Below the pieces are notes generated by a model, which worked only from the letters and a program-made list of their open reading frames with translations, searched no databases and had not been told where the DNA came from. Source: Paenibacillus polymyxa M1 (GTDB taxonomy: Bacteria; Bacillota; Bacilli; Paenibacillales; Paenibacillaceae). From it: DNA of 64,000 nt. Every line of letters starts with the position of its first letter. The stretch's first letter is position 1. The translations under genes and the position numbers were made by a program. The stretch covers positions 3,816,501 through 3,880,500 of the forward strand of contig NC_017542.1 of the NCBI RefSeq assembly GCF_000237325.1, given 5' to 3'. Shown piece by piece: positions 49,834-60,609 of this stretch.

Positions 49834-50748
49834 CTACAGCTTCATTGCCCGTTCCATAACCGCCATGCGGATCGGAACCCCGTTGGCCATTTGCGGAAAA
49901 ATTCGTGATTGCTCGCTTTCCACAACTGCACTGTCGATCTCCACATTCCGATTCACTGGAGCCGGGTGCATGATAATTGTTCCGGACTTAAGGCTCGCTG
50001 CTCTTTCTTCTGTCAGACCGTACTGCTCTCGGTACTCATCCGCTGAGCGCAACATTCCTTCAGCATGCCGTTCAAGCTGGACTCGCAGCATCATGACCAC
50101 GTCTGCCTGCAAAGCTTCTTGCATCGGCACATAAGGCGCGTACGTTGCAAGCTCAGGTGCCTGCATATTGTCCGGTGCACAGAAGCTAACCTTGGCTCCG
50201 AATTTTTGCAAGGCCCACAGATTCGAGCGAGCTACACGGCTGTGCAAAATGTCTCCTATGATGGATACTCTCAAGCCTTTAAGCTCACCGAAAGTTTTGC
50301 GCATGGTGTAGAGGTCCAGTAAAGCCTGCGTTGGATGCTCATTGTTGCCGTCTCCCGCATTAACCAGCGGAACACTGACCTTCTCAGCAAGCTCTTGCAG
50401 CACTCCGGCTGGCTTTAACCGGATGACTCCAGCATCAATGCCCATGGATTCGAGCGTACGTACAGTATCGTAAATGGACTCCCCTTTTTCCACACTGGAA
50501 GCCGCAGCGGAAAAGTTCAAAACCTGAGCGCCGAGCCGCTTCTCCGCCATTTCAAAAGAAAAGCGTGTGCGTGTACTATTTTCAAAAAACATGTTGGCCG
50601 CGAAGCGTGACTGTAGGACTGGAATCAGCTTTTGCGGCTGTGTTTCCCAATAATGAGCACGATCCAGAATCGACTCAATTTCATTTCGGCTAAGTTCTTT
50701 TAATCCGAGCAGGCTACGTTCTCTAAGTTGACTGGCTGTTGTGATCAT
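49834..50748 (-). CDS. pyrB: Aspartate carbamoyltransferase catalytic chain
   Basis: 304 aa. Carbamoyl-phosphate loop FENSTRTRFSFEMAEKRLG; HPTQALLDLYTM; aspartate-site region MHPAPVNRNVEI. No regulatory PyrI is adjacent, as normal in Bacillota. Starts 2 bases after the pyrR stop, so there is no attenuator between pyrR and pyrB. Confidence 0.95.
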   Translation of the reverse strand: MITTASQLRERSLLGLKELSRNEIESILDRAHYWETQPQKLIPVLQSRFAANMFFENSTRTRFSFEMAEKRLGAQVLNFSAAASSVEKGESIYDTVRTLESMGIDAGVIRLKPAGVLQELAEKVSVPLVNAGDGNNEHPTQALLDLYTMRKTFGELKGLRVSIIGDILHSRVARSNLWALQKFGAKVSFCAPDNMQAPELATYAPYVPMQEALQADVVMMLRVQLERHAEGMLRSADEYREQYGLTEERAASLKSGTIIMHPAPVNRNVEIDSAVVESEQSRIFPQMANGVPIRMAVMERAMKL

Positions 50749-50750
50749 AC

Positions 50751-51516
<766 letters not shown>

Positions 51517-51611
51517 GATTTAAAGGTGCTATTCAGGATTTCCTTTGTCCTGCTTCTTATAGTGCGAGATGGCTAACCATCTCTTGGACAAAGTTCATCG
51601 CAACTACAAGA

Positions 51612-51640
51612 AGTATGACAGATTGAAAATCTCGTGTCAA
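51612..51640 (-). promoter_or_regulatory. Sigma-A promoter of the pyr operon
   Basis: Minus strand TTGACA, 17 bases, CATACT. Predicted start about 51,604, giving a leader of about 290 bases before pyrR. Confidence 0.85.
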
Positions 51641-51737
51641 CACCCGTTCAACCGGAACCACCGGAAGCACTTTAATAAATATACATCATATCTGTATAAT
51701 TATCCATAGTTGTTTTTACCCATTCCTTGTCTCACAA

Positions 51738-51761
51738 TAAAAAAACCGCCATTTAGGCGGT
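51738..51761 (-). terminator. Terminator after rluD-like gene
   Basis: Minus strand ACCGCC/GGCGGT stem followed by TTTTTTT, 54 bases past the gene's stop and about 100 bases before the pyr promoter. It separates the lspA-rluD unit from pyr. Confidence 0.88.
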
Positions 51762-51814
51762 CTAAATTAATGATTTATTCAAGTTTTTGAATAGAAAAGC
51801 AGTTCATCGCTGTT

Positions 51815-52786
51815 TTAGCGACTACGCAAGGACGTTAATACGTCCTCCATATCAGGAGGGATCGGTCTGCTAAATTCCAAGTATTCTCCTGTGGTTGGAT
51901 GCTTAAATCCCAATACCGCTGCATGCAGGGCTTGGCCCTCCATACGAACCCCTTTACTGCGTCCATACATAGGGTCGCCAACCAATGGATGCCCAATGAA
52001 TTTCATGTGAACACGAATTTGATGTGTGCGCCCTGTCTCCAATTGAAGTTCAAGCAAGGTATAATCCCCCAACCGTTCAATAACGAGAAAATGGGTAACT
52101 GCATGCTTGCTGTTGCGTTCCGTCACCGTGAACATTTTACGATCACCTGAATCACGACCGATCGGAGCATCTACGGTTCCCTGATCGTGGCTCAAATGAC
52201 CGTGGACCAATGCAATATATTTCCGAGTCACGCTATGATCCTTAAGCTGTGCTGCAAGTGATGCGTGGGCCTGATCATTTTTAGCCGCCATCAGCAGTCC
52301 TGATGTATCCTTATCAATACGGTGAACAATACCGGGACGTAATTCCCCGTTAATGCCGGAAAGGTCATGGCAGTGGTACATCAGTGCGTTGACCAGTGTT
52401 CCCGAGGAGTGTCCTGGTGCAGGATGCACCACTAGACCACGTTGCTTGTTAATGACAATAACGTCCGAATCCTCGTATACAACATCTAGCGGAATATTTT
52501 CCGGCATAATATCTACACTTTCTGGCTCAGGTACCGATAATACAATATGATCTCCTTCAGCCAGCTTGTAGTTCGCTTTGACCGCCGTACCGTTCACCAG
52601 TACGCGACCATTCCCGATCCACAGCTGAATTTGAGAACGAGATACTTCCTTCATTTCTTCGGCGATGTATTTGTCTATACGTGTTTTGACATTCCCTGAA
52701 TCTGCCGTCCATTCCAGAGATTCACCCTCCAGTTCGTCCTCATAAGACAGACCTATGGCTTCGCCATTTTCATTCACTTCGTTCAT
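51815..52786 (-). CDS. rluD: RluD/RluA-family pseudouridine synthase (YlyB)
   Basis: 323 aa from the ATG at 52786, which lies 1 base after the lspA stop (AAGGGAAG upstream). N-terminal S4 RNA-binding domain (SRSQIQLWIGNGRVLVNG), then the catalytic RluA core with Asp in GIVHRIDKDTSGLLMAA and TGRTHQIRVHM. Modifies uridines in 23S rRNA or tRNA; the exact target is not set by sequence. Confidence 0.9.
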   Translation of the reverse strand: MNEVNENGEAIGLSYEDELEGESLEWTADSGNVKTRIDKYIAEEMKEVSRSQIQLWIGNGRVLVNGTAVKANYKLAEGDHIVLSVPEPESVDIMPENIPLDVVYEDSDVIVINKQRGLVVHPAPGHSSGTLVNALMYHCHDLSGINGELRPGIVHRIDKDTSGLLMAAKNDQAHASLAAQLKDHSVTRKYIALVHGHLSHDQGTVDAPIGRDSGDRKMFTVTERNSKHAVTHFLVIERLGDYTLLELQLETGRTHQIRVHMKFIGHPLVGDPMYGRSKGVRMEGQALHAAVLGFKHPTTGEYLEFSRPIPPDMEDVLTSLRSR

Positions 52787-52787
52787 G

Positions 52788-53279
52788 CTATGACTTCCCT
52801 TCAACGCTATCATTGCCATTCCCTTTTTCCCGACGCGATTCCAGCAATGTATCCAAAATAATCAGTGCAACACCGATGACAATTGCCGAATCTGCCACAT
52901 TAAAAATCGGGAATGTGTAGCTTCCAAAATTGAACTGTGCAAAATCAACCACTTCTCCAGAAATAGCCCGATCCAAAAAATTACCAACCGCTCCCCCAAG
53001 CACCAAACTTAGCGCAACAGGAAGTAGTTTTTGCCCAGCTCTGACTGTTTTTCTTAGGTACCATACGATACCGATCACTACTACAATTGTGATCACGATA
53101 AAAAGCCAGCGTTGCCCTTCCAAAATCCCAAAAGCGGCTCCGCGATTACGATGGGAGGTAATTAAAAAGAAATTGCCGATGACTGGTATTTGCTCGTACA
53201 ATTCCATCCGCGTAGCCACCAAATATTTGACTCCCTGATCAATCAAAAAAATAATTAGCGCAATACCAAAATAAATCAC
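52788..53279 (-). CDS. lspA: Lipoprotein signal peptidase II
   Basis: 163 aa from a GTG. Four membrane segments; the catalytic Asp pair lies in GAVGNFLDRAISGEVVDFAQ and FNVADSAIVIG. Cleaves signal peptides of lipoproteins before the lipobox Cys, and would process the prophage lipoprotein at 23,810. The C-terminal tail is basic and hydrophilic. Confidence 0.93.
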   Translation of the reverse strand: MIYFGIALIIFLIDQGVKYLVATRMELYEQIPVIGNFFLITSHRNRGAAFGILEGQRWLFIVITIVVVIGIVWYLRKTVRAGQKLLPVALSLVLGGAVGNFLDRAISGEVVDFAQFNFGSYTFPIFNVADSAIVIGVALIILDTLLESRREKGNGNDSVEGKS

Positions 53280-53513
53280 AGTCCTTCGTCACTCCGATCC
53301 GCTTATATCCGTTGTCGAACCCATTTATTGTAGCATAAGCCTTCTCAGATCGTCCACGAGTCCTGCAGGCTTTCGAGCACAGTCCTTGAATGGAATGAAC
53401 TCGATCACATTTGATTAGAATTTCCTATGTAAAAGAGGTCTTCCCGGTGCACACTACAAGGAGCATACCTGACACAACGCATGCACGTAAATCTAGAACA
53501 AGGAGAGGATTGC

Positions 53514-54248
53514 ATGTCCCCATTGACGGAGCAACAATTACAAGGCTTGCGTAACGAACTGCTGGAACGCAAAAAGGAAATTGAGCATCGGTTGCAAAGC
53601 AACGACCATTATGGACTCGGCGATTCTCAACGTGATCAAACCGGTGAGCTTTCTCCCATTGATAACCATCCAGGCGATCTGGCTACCGAAACCTATGAGC
53701 GAGCTAAAGATATTTCCTTGCTGGAGCATGACGAGTTTCAATTGGAACGTATCAAATCAGCCTTGATGGCTATGGACAAGGGGACCTATGGCATTTGCGC
53801 CGCCAGCGGTAAGCCCATTCCCTATGAACGCCTGCTGGCTGTTCCCTATACCATTTATTGCAAAGAATACAGTCCTGAAACAGAAGTATCCAACAACCGT
53901 CCGGTGGAGGAAGAATTTCTCGCTCCCGCGTTCGGTAGAACAAGCCTGGATGAGCGTGAAGAACAAAACGGCTTTGACGGTGAAGATGCTTGGCAGATCG
54001 TTGAAAATTGGGGGACCTCTAACACTCCGGCCATGGCGGAAAGTGGAGAAATCCATCGCTATGATGATATGGAAATCGAAGCCGGCGATGATAATATGGG
54101 CTTCGTAGAGCCATATGAAAGCTTTGTCGCTACTGACATTTATGGCAGAAATGTATCCATTGTCCGTAGTTCTATTTATCAGCGTTATATAGAAGATGGC
54201 GAGGGTGAAGGTCTGCTGGAGCCAGATTTGCACGAGGACGAATCGTAA
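53514..54248 (+). CDS. yteA: TraR/DksA-type protein (YteA-like)
   Basis: 244 aa from the ATG at 53514 with AAGGAGAGG. N-terminal coiled coil (LRNELLERKKEIEHRLQSND) followed by the HPGDLATETYERAKDISLLE region and a DksA-like finger with only two clear cysteines (YGICAASGKPIPYERLLAVP, YTIYCKEYS), so the zinc site is degenerate. The C-terminal half is typical of the Bacillus YteA family. Role not established; a sporulation link is known only by family context. Confidence 0.82.
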   Translation: MSPLTEQQLQGLRNELLERKKEIEHRLQSNDHYGLGDSQRDQTGELSPIDNHPGDLATETYERAKDISLLEHDEFQLERIKSALMAMDKGTYGICAASGKPIPYERLLAVPYTIYCKEYSPETEVSNNRPVEEEFLAPAFGRTSLDEREEQNGFDGEDAWQIVENWGTSNTPAMAESGEIHRYDDMEIEAGDDNMGFVEPYESFVATDIYGRNVSIVRSSIYQRYIEDGEGEGLLEPDLHEDES

Positions 54249-54265
54249 GCTTTAAAGTGAAACGC

Positions 54266-54658
54266 CTAGTAGGTAGTAAGCTCTAATTGTCGCTGTACGA
54301 TCCGTACAATATCAGCGATATAATCACCGATAATCGGCAAATTCAACGCTCCGAGCACTTGCAGCACATAAATAATGGTAGCAGCAAAAAAAGTAAACCC
54401 TAGCGCAATGCCGATTCCTCGGGAAACACCTGATATTAGGTTTAGCCAAAGCAACCGCCAAGGTTTATTCAGCAGCAAAGCGTAATCCGCAATACGTGTT
54501 CGTTCCATCTGCTCTGACACAGCTTGCACCAGCTTTTCCACACGACTTAGTTTCTCTGCCTGTTTACCTGCTATTCCCTTTTCTGAGGCTATGGCGGCCC
54601 CTTCTCCGTTCATCCCTCGGAGACTCCTTCCCTGTCTGCGCCTTGACCGTGCTGTCAT
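54266..54658 (-). CDS. DUF5665 membrane protein
   Basis: 130 aa from the ATG at 54658 with GGGGGA. Basic N-terminus (TARSRRRQGRSLRG), a coiled segment (LSRVEKLVQAVSEQMERTRI) and one to two C-terminal membrane segments (RGIGIALGFTFFAATIIYVL). Convergent with the YteA-like gene: stops are 17 bases apart. Function unknown. Confidence 0.75.
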   Translation of the reverse strand: MTARSRRRQGRSLRGMNGEGAAIASEKGIAGKQAEKLSRVEKLVQAVSEQMERTRIADYALLLNKPWRLLWLNLISGVSRGIGIALGFTFFAATIIYVLQVLGALNLPIIGDYIADIVRIVQRQLELTTY

Positions 54659-54699
54659 ATGCACAATCCCCCTTTTCCCATAGCTGCCCCGAAAGCAGC

Positions 54700-54754
54700 A
54701 AACGAGCCGAAGCACGTAACGGAGAAAACCCGTTTCCGATGCTTAGGCTCGTTT
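54700..54754 (+). terminator. Long hairpin between ileS and the DUF5665 gene
   Basis: AAACGAGCC/GGCTCGTTT (54700-54708, 54746-54754) enclosing a second stem around AACGG/CCGTT. TTTTTATAT follows on plus, TTTGCTGCTTT on minus. It lies about 45 bases past the ileS stop, so it may end ileS although the better T run is on the opposite strand. Confidence 0.6.
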
Positions 54755-54798
54755 TTATATGCTGCCTGTTATTGTATTATGGGACAGGGGGCTTGTAA

Positions 54799-57700
54799 TT
54801 ATTCCCCAATATGAACGCCGATGGTTTTGCCATTCACTTCTACATGTTCTGCTGGTTCAGCTTGGCCAAAAGCCACCGTGGTTACCAATACGTTCTCACG
54901 CAACACAGAGTCGAAGCTTTCGATCGCCTGACGCAAGTCGCTGTCTACATCCAACGTCAATGCTACATACTTTTCAATCGGCAGATCCAGCTTTTTGCGG
55001 TAGTCTTGTACCGCGCGAACCACTTCACGTACCCAGCCCTCTTGCTCAAGCTCAGGTGTAATGTCAGTGTTCAACGCTACCGTTAAGCCATAGCCAGAAG
55101 CAGAAGCGAAGCCTTCTTTCGCTTTTTTCTCCACCAGCAATTCCTCAGCTGTAACTTGCAACTCTTCCCCTTCTGGAGAAGCTACGTTCAGCACTCCTTT
55201 TTCTACAACAGAACGAGTATCCTCAGCAGACATTCCTTTGAAAAGGTTTTGTAGGAATCCGACATTTTTGCCGTATTTCTTGCCTGCTACTTTCAAATTC
55301 AGCTTCAATGTAAAATCAACAAATCCGCTATCATCCGTCTCAACATGAATATGCTTCACATTGATCTCATCTTTAATGATTTCTTCATAGCCGCTCAGGT
55401 CAAAATCCTGATCCATAGACAGAATCAATTCAGACAACGGTTGACGTGTTTTCAAACCCGTTTCGTTACGGACATTACGTGCTAATTCAACGACGCGACG
55501 TGCTGTTTCCATATCTCGTTCCAGTTCCAGATCAATTAAGGATTCATTGGCAGACGGATAGTCATCCAAATGAACACTTTCCCCATTGCTCAGGTTGAGG
55601 TAAATATCCTCAGCAAGCAGCGGTGTGAACGGTGCCAGCAGCTTCGCCGTCGTTAACAACACCTCAGTCAATGTTCGATACGCATCCAGCTTATCTTCTG
55701 TAAGCCCGTTACCCCAGAAACGATCACGTGAACGACGGATATACCAGTTACTCAGCTCATCCACAAACGACTCAATCGCTTTGGAGGAGTTCAGGAAGTC
55801 ATTTACAGACAATGCTTTATCCACAACCAAGATTAGGCTGTTTAGACGGGATAAAATCCAGCGATCCAACTTGTGTGCCGATGGCTTGAATGGATACCGT
55901 GCCGGATCAAATCCGTCAATATCCGCATACAGAGTCAGAAATGCGTGTGTATTGACAAGCGTATCTACCAGTTTCGATTTAGCCTCGCCTACAATGCCTT
56001 TGGAAAACCGTTTGCTATTCCATGGTGCACTATCGGACAGTAATGCCCAGCGGAAAGCATCTGTTCCGTACTCATCAATCACTTCCCACGGATCAATAAC
56101 ATTACCCTTCGATTTGGACATTTTCTGCCCCTGCTCATCCAGTACATGGCCTGTTGCCATGACAGCTTTGTAAGGAGCTTTGCCAGTCAACATCGTCGAA
56201 ACCGCAAGCAAGCTATAGAACCAGCCACGAGTCTGGTCAATCCCTTCACAGATCATATCTGCCGGAAATTGCTGCTCAAACGTTTCATTATTCTCAAAAG
56301 GATAGTGATGCTGTGCAAACGGCATAGAGCCGCTATCGAACCATACATCGATGACTTCCGGTGTGCGAGTCATTTCGTATTTACCGCATTGGCTACGAAC
56401 CTTGATATCATCTACATAAGGTTTGTGTATCTCGATATCCGCTGGTACATCCCCAATTGCACGTTCTCTCAATTCAGCAATACTATGAGGTGCGAACTGT
56501 TCTCCAGTTTCCTCACAAACCCAGATATTGAGCGGTGTACCCCAATAGCGATCGCGACTGATGTTCCAATCCACCAGTTCCTCCAAAAACTTACCGAAGC
56601 GTCCTTCGCGTACATGGCCCGGGTACCATTCAACTTCGCTGTTGTTGGCAATCAGTTGATCCTTGATCGCAGTTGTTTTGATAAACCAGCTGTCCATCGC
56701 ATAGTACAATAATGGAGTATCGCAGCGCCAGCAGAACGGATAGCTATGCTCGTATTTTTCCTTGCTGTACAGCAACCCTTTTTCGGACAGCATTTTCACA
56801 ATATCTACATCGCAATCTTTCACAAAACGGCCTGCAAAATCAGTGATTTCAGCTACATAGTTACCTTGGAGATCCACTACGTTGATAAACCCAACGCCAT
56901 TTTCACGACATACGCGATAGTCATCCTCACCATGTGCCGGGGCCATGTGAACGATACCTGTACCGCTGGAATCTGTTACGAACTTGGCACCCAGAATTTG
57001 GTTACCTTTCTCCACCTGAAAATAAGTAAATGGCGGGGTATAGGTTTGGCCTACCAGTTCTGAACCCGATAGCGTGCCAATCACTTCATGATCACCTTTA
57101 ATTACGGTCTCAACAAGATTTTTAGCAACGATGTATACCCCATCTTCCTGCTTCACACGTGCGTATTCCAGCTCAGGGTTGACGGCGAGCGCCACGTGAC
57201 TCGGCAAGGTCCAAGGTGTTGTCGTCCAGGCCAATACATATTCACCACTGCTATGCAGCTTGAATTTGGCCGTGGCACTCAGATCCTTTACATCTTTGTA
57301 GCCCTGTGCTACTTCATGGGAACTTAGTGTGGTCTGACAATCCGGGCAGTACGGACTCACACGATGACCACGATACAGCAGATCTTTCTCATGAATCGTC
57401 GCCAAAATGTTCCATACACTCTCGATATAGTTATTGTCCAAGGTAATGTATGGGTGATCGAGGTCTGTCCAGTATCCGATCGCTTCGGTTAAATCGCGCC
57501 ACTGCTGCTCGTATTCAAACACGCTCGCTTTACATTTTTTAATAAATTTCTCAACACCGTATTCTTCAATTTCAGGCTTGTGAGAGATCCCCAGTTGCTT
57601 TTGCACACCCAGCTCTACCGGCAGGCCATGCGTATCCCAACCCGCCTTACGTACAACACGATATCCCTTCATGGTCTGATAGCGGCCGACGAAATCCTTA

Positions 57701-57888
57701 ATTACGCGACCCAGCACATGACCGATGTGTGGTTTGCCGTTAGCTGTTGGTGGGCCCTCATAAAACACAAAATTAGGCTTTCCTTCACGATTGGTAATGG
57801 ATTTACGGAACGTGTCCTCCTGTTTCCATTTGCTCAGGATGCGTAGGTCACGTGACCGTGCTTTTTCTTTAACATCCACTCTGTTCAT
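54799..57888 (-). CDS. ileS: Isoleucyl-tRNA synthetase
   Basis: 1029 aa, class I. HIGH motif as PHIGHVLG near residue 55 and KMSKSKGN near residue 595; editing domain with [18 protein letters not shown]-terminal tRNA-binding region. The length is that of the 'type 2' (eukaryote-like, mupirocin-tolerant) IleRS rather than the roughly 920-residue form of Bacillus subtilis, and the [15 protein letters not shown] start agrees with that; this subtype call is inference. Controlled by the T-box upstream. Confidence 0.92.
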   Translation of the reverse strand: MNRVDVKEKARSRDLRILSKWKQEDTFRKSITNREGKPNFVFYEGPPTANGKPHIGHVLGRVIKDFVGRYQTMKGYRVVRKAGWDTHGLPVELGVQKQLGISHKPEIEEYGVEKFIKKCKASVFEYEQQWRDLTEAIGYWTDLDHPYITLDNNYIESVWNILATIHEKDLLYRGHRVSPYCPDCQTTLSSHEVAQGYKDVKDLSATAKFKLHSSGEYVLAWTTTPWTLPSHVALAVNPELEYARVKQEDGVYIVAKNLVETVIKGDHEVIGTLSGSELVGQTYTPPFTYFQVEKGNQILGAKFVTDSSGTGIVHMAPAHGEDDYRVCRENGVGFINVVDLQGNYVAEITDFAGRFVKDCDVDIVKMLSEKGLLYSKEKYEHSYPFCWRCDTPLLYYAMDSWFIKTTAIKDQLIANNSEVEWYPGHVREGRFGKFLEELVDWNISRDRYWGTPLNIWVCEETGEQFAPHSIAELRERAIGDVPADIEIHKPYVDDIKVRSQCGKYEMTRTPEVIDVWFDSGSMPFAQHHYPFENNETFEQQFPADMICEGIDQTRGWFYSLLAVSTMLTGKAPYKAVMATGHVLDEQGQKMSKSKGNVIDPWEVIDEYGTDAFRWALLSDSAPWNSKRFSKGIVGEAKSKLVDTLVNTHAFLTLYADIDGFDPARYPFKPSAHKLDRWILSRLNSLILVVDKALSVNDFLNSSKAIESFVDELSNWYIRRSRDRFWGNGLTEDKLDAYRTLTEVLLTTAKLLAPFTPLLAEDIYLNLSNGESVHLDDYPSANESLIDLELERDMETARRVVELARNVRNETGLKTRQPLSELILSMDQDFDLSGYEEIIKDEINVKHIHVETDDSGFVDFTLKLNLKVAGKKYGKNVGFLQNLFKGMSAEDTRSVVEKGVLNVASPEGEELQVTAEELLVEKKAKEGFASASGYGLTVALNTDITPELEQEGWVREVVRAVQDYRKKLDLPIEKYVALTLDVDSDLRQAIESFDSVLRENVLVTTVAFGQAEPAEHVEVNGKTIGVHIGE

Positions 57889-57947
57889 AACGTCATACTT
57901 CCTCTCTGCTCATCATTAATTGTTCTAGCGCACTTAAAAAAAGCAAC

Positions 57948-58250
57948 AAAAAAAGCCCCATCCCTGTAAAAGGGACGAGACTGTGCTCGCGTTACCACCC
58001 TGATTCCGTAATTAGACCAGTCTAAAGAAGACGATCTTGTCACGACTCTCTGAGCCCTACTCAACTTCAGCAGGGCGCCATTATAACGCATGGCAAACGG
58101 TGATTGCTTACACACGCCATAAATTTAAGCGCTTCAGCTCACTTCTCTGGGAGGATCTTCAGTCATGTTCTGAACGTTGGCTTGCACCGGAAGGCCAACT
58201 CTCTGAGGGACAAATCATGACGTACTCGTTCCCATCAACGAATTAAACAT
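57948..58250 (-). promoter_or_regulatory. T-box riboswitch of ileS
   Basis: The conserved T-box AGGGTGGTAACGCG is at 58001-57988, the terminator stem with seven Ts at 57,948-57,980, and a specifier loop with GAAGATC around 58,155 giving ATC, an isoleucine codon. Uncharged isoleucine tRNA pairing would open the antiterminator. The 5' boundary is approximate. Confidence 0.92.
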
Positions 58251-58349
58251 GTTAAATTCATCGAATATTAAACCAGCAACATCGTTGCCTTTGAATAACA
58301 ACCATCAATCAATAGACGGATAATCGTTGAATTCAGTATAGTATTTACA

Positions 58350-58378
58350 GTTATAGCCTGTTTAAAGAAAAAAGTCAA
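58350..58378 (-). promoter_or_regulatory. Promoter of the T-box-ileS unit
   Basis: Minus strand TTGACT, 17 bases, TATAAC, about 100 bases upstream of the first T-box stem. Confidence 0.75.
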
Positions 58379-58418
58379 CCCTAACAAGACCTAATGAAAA
58401 GCTTGTCAGAAATCAAAA

Positions 58419-58928
58419 TCAGTAAATTTCTTTCATTTCACGCTCGCGCTCCAGCACTTCGCGTTCCCGGTTTTCAAGTGCTTCCCAGCCATCTTGGCTT
58501 AACAAGTCAAGCTGTGCTTCCACCAATGTACGAAACCGTGCTCGGTAAATTGAAGCCTGTTTCTTCAGTTCTTCAACCTCCAACGCGATTTTGCGGGATT
58601 TGGACAATGCTTCGTTCACAATACGATCCGCATTTTTTTCCGCTTCCTTCACGATCAGTTGAGATTCTTTCTTGGCGTTGTTGCGAACTTCATCAGCTGC
58701 TTCCTGCGCGACAATAATTGTCTTACTCAGTGTATCCTCAATCGTCGCAAAATGATCGAGCTTCTCCTGTACGTTCAGCAACTGGGTGCTCAGTTCTTTA
58801 TTTTCACGAATAACGCCCTCGTAATCCTTGATCACCTGATCCAAAAATTCATTAACCTGATCCTCATCATAACCGCGAAGCCGGCGGGCAAATTCCTTAT
58901 TATGTATATCCAATGGCGTTAATGGCAT
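58419..58928 (-). CDS. divIVA: DivIVA cell-division/polarity protein
   Basis: 169 aa from the ATG at 58928 with GGAGG (MPLTPLDIHNKEFARRLRGY). The N-terminal membrane-binding segment and long coiled coils (VNEFLDQVIKDYEGVIRENK, LEREREMKEI at the end) are characteristic. Senses negative curvature at poles and septa. 3' end of the ylm-division cluster. Confidence 0.92.
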   Translation of the reverse strand: MPLTPLDIHNKEFARRLRGYDEDQVNEFLDQVIKDYEGVIRENKELSTQLLNVQEKLDHFATIEDTLSKTIIVAQEAADEVRNNAKKESQLIVKEAEKNADRIVNEALSKSRKIALEVEELKKQASIYRARFRTLVEAQLDLLSQDGWEALENREREVLEREREMKEIY

Positions 58929-59100
58929 GCCGTCCACCTCCTATAAGATTGACAAAAAATTCATTTTCCGCGTCACGACGCTCATTATCATCTATCGGTC
59001 ATCATACCCCGTTTTGTGAATACTGTACAGAGCAAAATCGTTCCAGTTCTTCGCTATAGGTTAATTCTTTCGACAGAAAGCTCATGAATCCTGCCTACAG

Positions 59101-59883
59101 CTATACAAACTTACCAATTTTGACACGGAATCTACCCTTTTTTGTCATCCCGTCTGTTTCAAGCACTTTGAAACGCCCAAATCCCTGCATAGAAATAACG
59201 TCCCCAACCTTAAGTGAAGTAGATGGATTCTCCTCCACCTTCCAGTTTACCCGACATCGTCCCGCTCGAATCGGTGTTAATATTTTGCTGCGACTCAATT
59301 TGTAGACGTCACTGGCAATCCCGTCCAGACGCAAAGAAGCGACCGTCAGATCCATCGCCTCTAATGCAACTTCCTTCGTTCGGAGACTTGCTACTGGCAA
59401 CAGTTCTGTCCAAACATGAACACGATGTACCTGCTGCAAATGCATGGTTATAAAATCTCCGATCTCTGATGCCACCAATACATGACACCCATCATCCAGC
59501 ACGTGAATGTCCCCGATTTTTCCACGCTTGATTCCAAGCCCCAAAATGGCACCTAGATAATCGCCGTGCTCAAGGGTATTGATTTTATGATCATCAGAAG
59601 AGATGGAAAGGACTTGAATTCCCATTTCCTCATCGTCCAAATACGAATAATCGGGCGCAATCAGCGCCCGCTTTCGTTCCGAAGCCGTATATCCGCCATC
59701 TACCCTAATCGTGACCTTGTCTTCCTTCGAAGCAAGTGTCTCCAATATGTACTGTTGTCGCGGATCCAAAAAATCAGTCAGCTTCTGCTCATGATAAGCT
59801 CCCGCATGACTGATCCATTCGGAAGCACGATCCACATAATCCCGTTCATCCGGGTGAAAATGCTCATAAATCTCAGTTCGCAT
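59101..59883 (-). CDS. ylmH: YlmH S4-domain RNA-binding protein
   Basis: 260 aa. N-terminal YlmH domain (IYEHFHPDERDYVDRASEWI), C-terminal S4 domain (VYKLSRSKILTPIRAGRCRV, GDVISMQGFGRFKVLE). In Bacillus it acts at the ribosome in rescue of stalled complexes. Follows ylmG in the division cluster. Confidence 0.9.
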   Translation of the reverse strand: MRTEIYEHFHPDERDYVDRASEWISHAGAYHEQKLTDFLDPRQQYILETLASKEDKVTIRVDGGYTASERKRALIAPDYSYLDDEEMGIQVLSISSDDHKINTLEHGDYLGAILGLGIKRGKIGDIHVLDDGCHVLVASEIGDFITMHLQQVHRVHVWTELLPVASLRTKEVALEAMDLTVASLRLDGIASDVYKLSRSKILTPIRAGRCRVNWKVEENPSTSLKVGDVISMQGFGRFKVLETDGMTKKGRFRVKIGKFV

Positions 59884-59891
59884 AAATCCTC

Positions 59892-60149
59892 CTAGACGAA
59901 ATTACCAATTAAAGAAATCAAACCGTACGATGCAAAACGCAAAGCAATCAGCGCTACGATAGGTGAAATATCAATCATCCCGAAGATTGGCGGTATAAAC
60001 CTGCGAAAAGGAGACAAATACGGCTCCACAAACCTGGCAAGTAAATCACCGATCACACTCTCTCTGGCATTAGGAAGCCATGACAGCAGGACATATGCAA
60101 TGATCATGTACGAATAAATCTGAAATAACCAGTAAATTACCTCGATCAA
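59892..60149 (-). CDS. ylmG: YggT-family membrane protein (YlmG)
   Basis: 85 aa. Two membrane segments (YSYMIIAYVLLSWLPNARES and ISPIVALIALRFASYGLISL) and the YggT signature RFVEPYLSPFRRFIPP. Conserved next to sepF; function still loosely defined. Confidence 0.9.
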   Translation of the reverse strand: MIEVIYWLFQIYSYMIIAYVLLSWLPNARESVIGDLLARFVEPYLSPFRRFIPPIFGMIDISPIVALIALRFASYGLISLIGNFV

Positions 60150-60156
60150 GAAAAGC

Positions 60157-60609
60157 TCACCTCATTCTGTTAAGTTCTTGTTCAGTGTCAGCCAGTATCT
60201 CCGTAATGGAGCCTTGAATTTCAACCGTATCCGGTGTGCACAGAAAAATATTGTTACCGACCTTCGAAATGCCGCCACTCAGTGCATACACAGTACCACT
60301 CAAAAAATCAATGATACGTAGCGCCTGATCCTTGCGAATTCGTTGCAAGTTAACCACGACGGTGCGATGTGAACGGATATGGTCGGCGATTTCCTGTGCT
60401 TCATCGTAAGAACGCGGCTCATACAGAACAACTTTCACATTTTTCTGTGAATGGATGCTGACAACATTCGTGCCCTTCTGGTTCTTACGTTTATCAAAGC
60501 TTGGGGTTTCAATTTCTTGATCTTCCGGCGTATTCATAACCTCTCGCTCTATAACTTCCTCTTCTTCCTGAAGCCCCAGAAAGTTCATGAACTTATTCAT
60601 TACGCCCAC
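60157..60609 (-). CDS. sepF: SepF cell-division protein
   Basis: 150 aa from the GTG at 60609 (GGAGG 8 bases away; an ATG at 60600 is possible). N-terminal amphipathic helix (NKFMNFLGLQEEEEV), then the SepF fold with VVLYEPRSYDEAQEIADHIR and VVVNLQRIRKDQALRIIDFL and a C-terminal GGISKVGNNIFLCTPDTVEI. Anchors FtsZ to the membrane. Overlaps ylmE by 10 bases. Confidence 0.93.
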   Translation of the reverse strand: MGVMNKFMNFLGLQEEEEVIEREVMNTPEDQEIETPSFDKRKNQKGTNVVSIHSQKNVKVVLYEPRSYDEAQEIADHIRSHRTVVVNLQRIRKDQALRIIDFLSGTVYALSGGISKVGNNIFLCTPDTVEIQGSITEILADTEQELNRMR

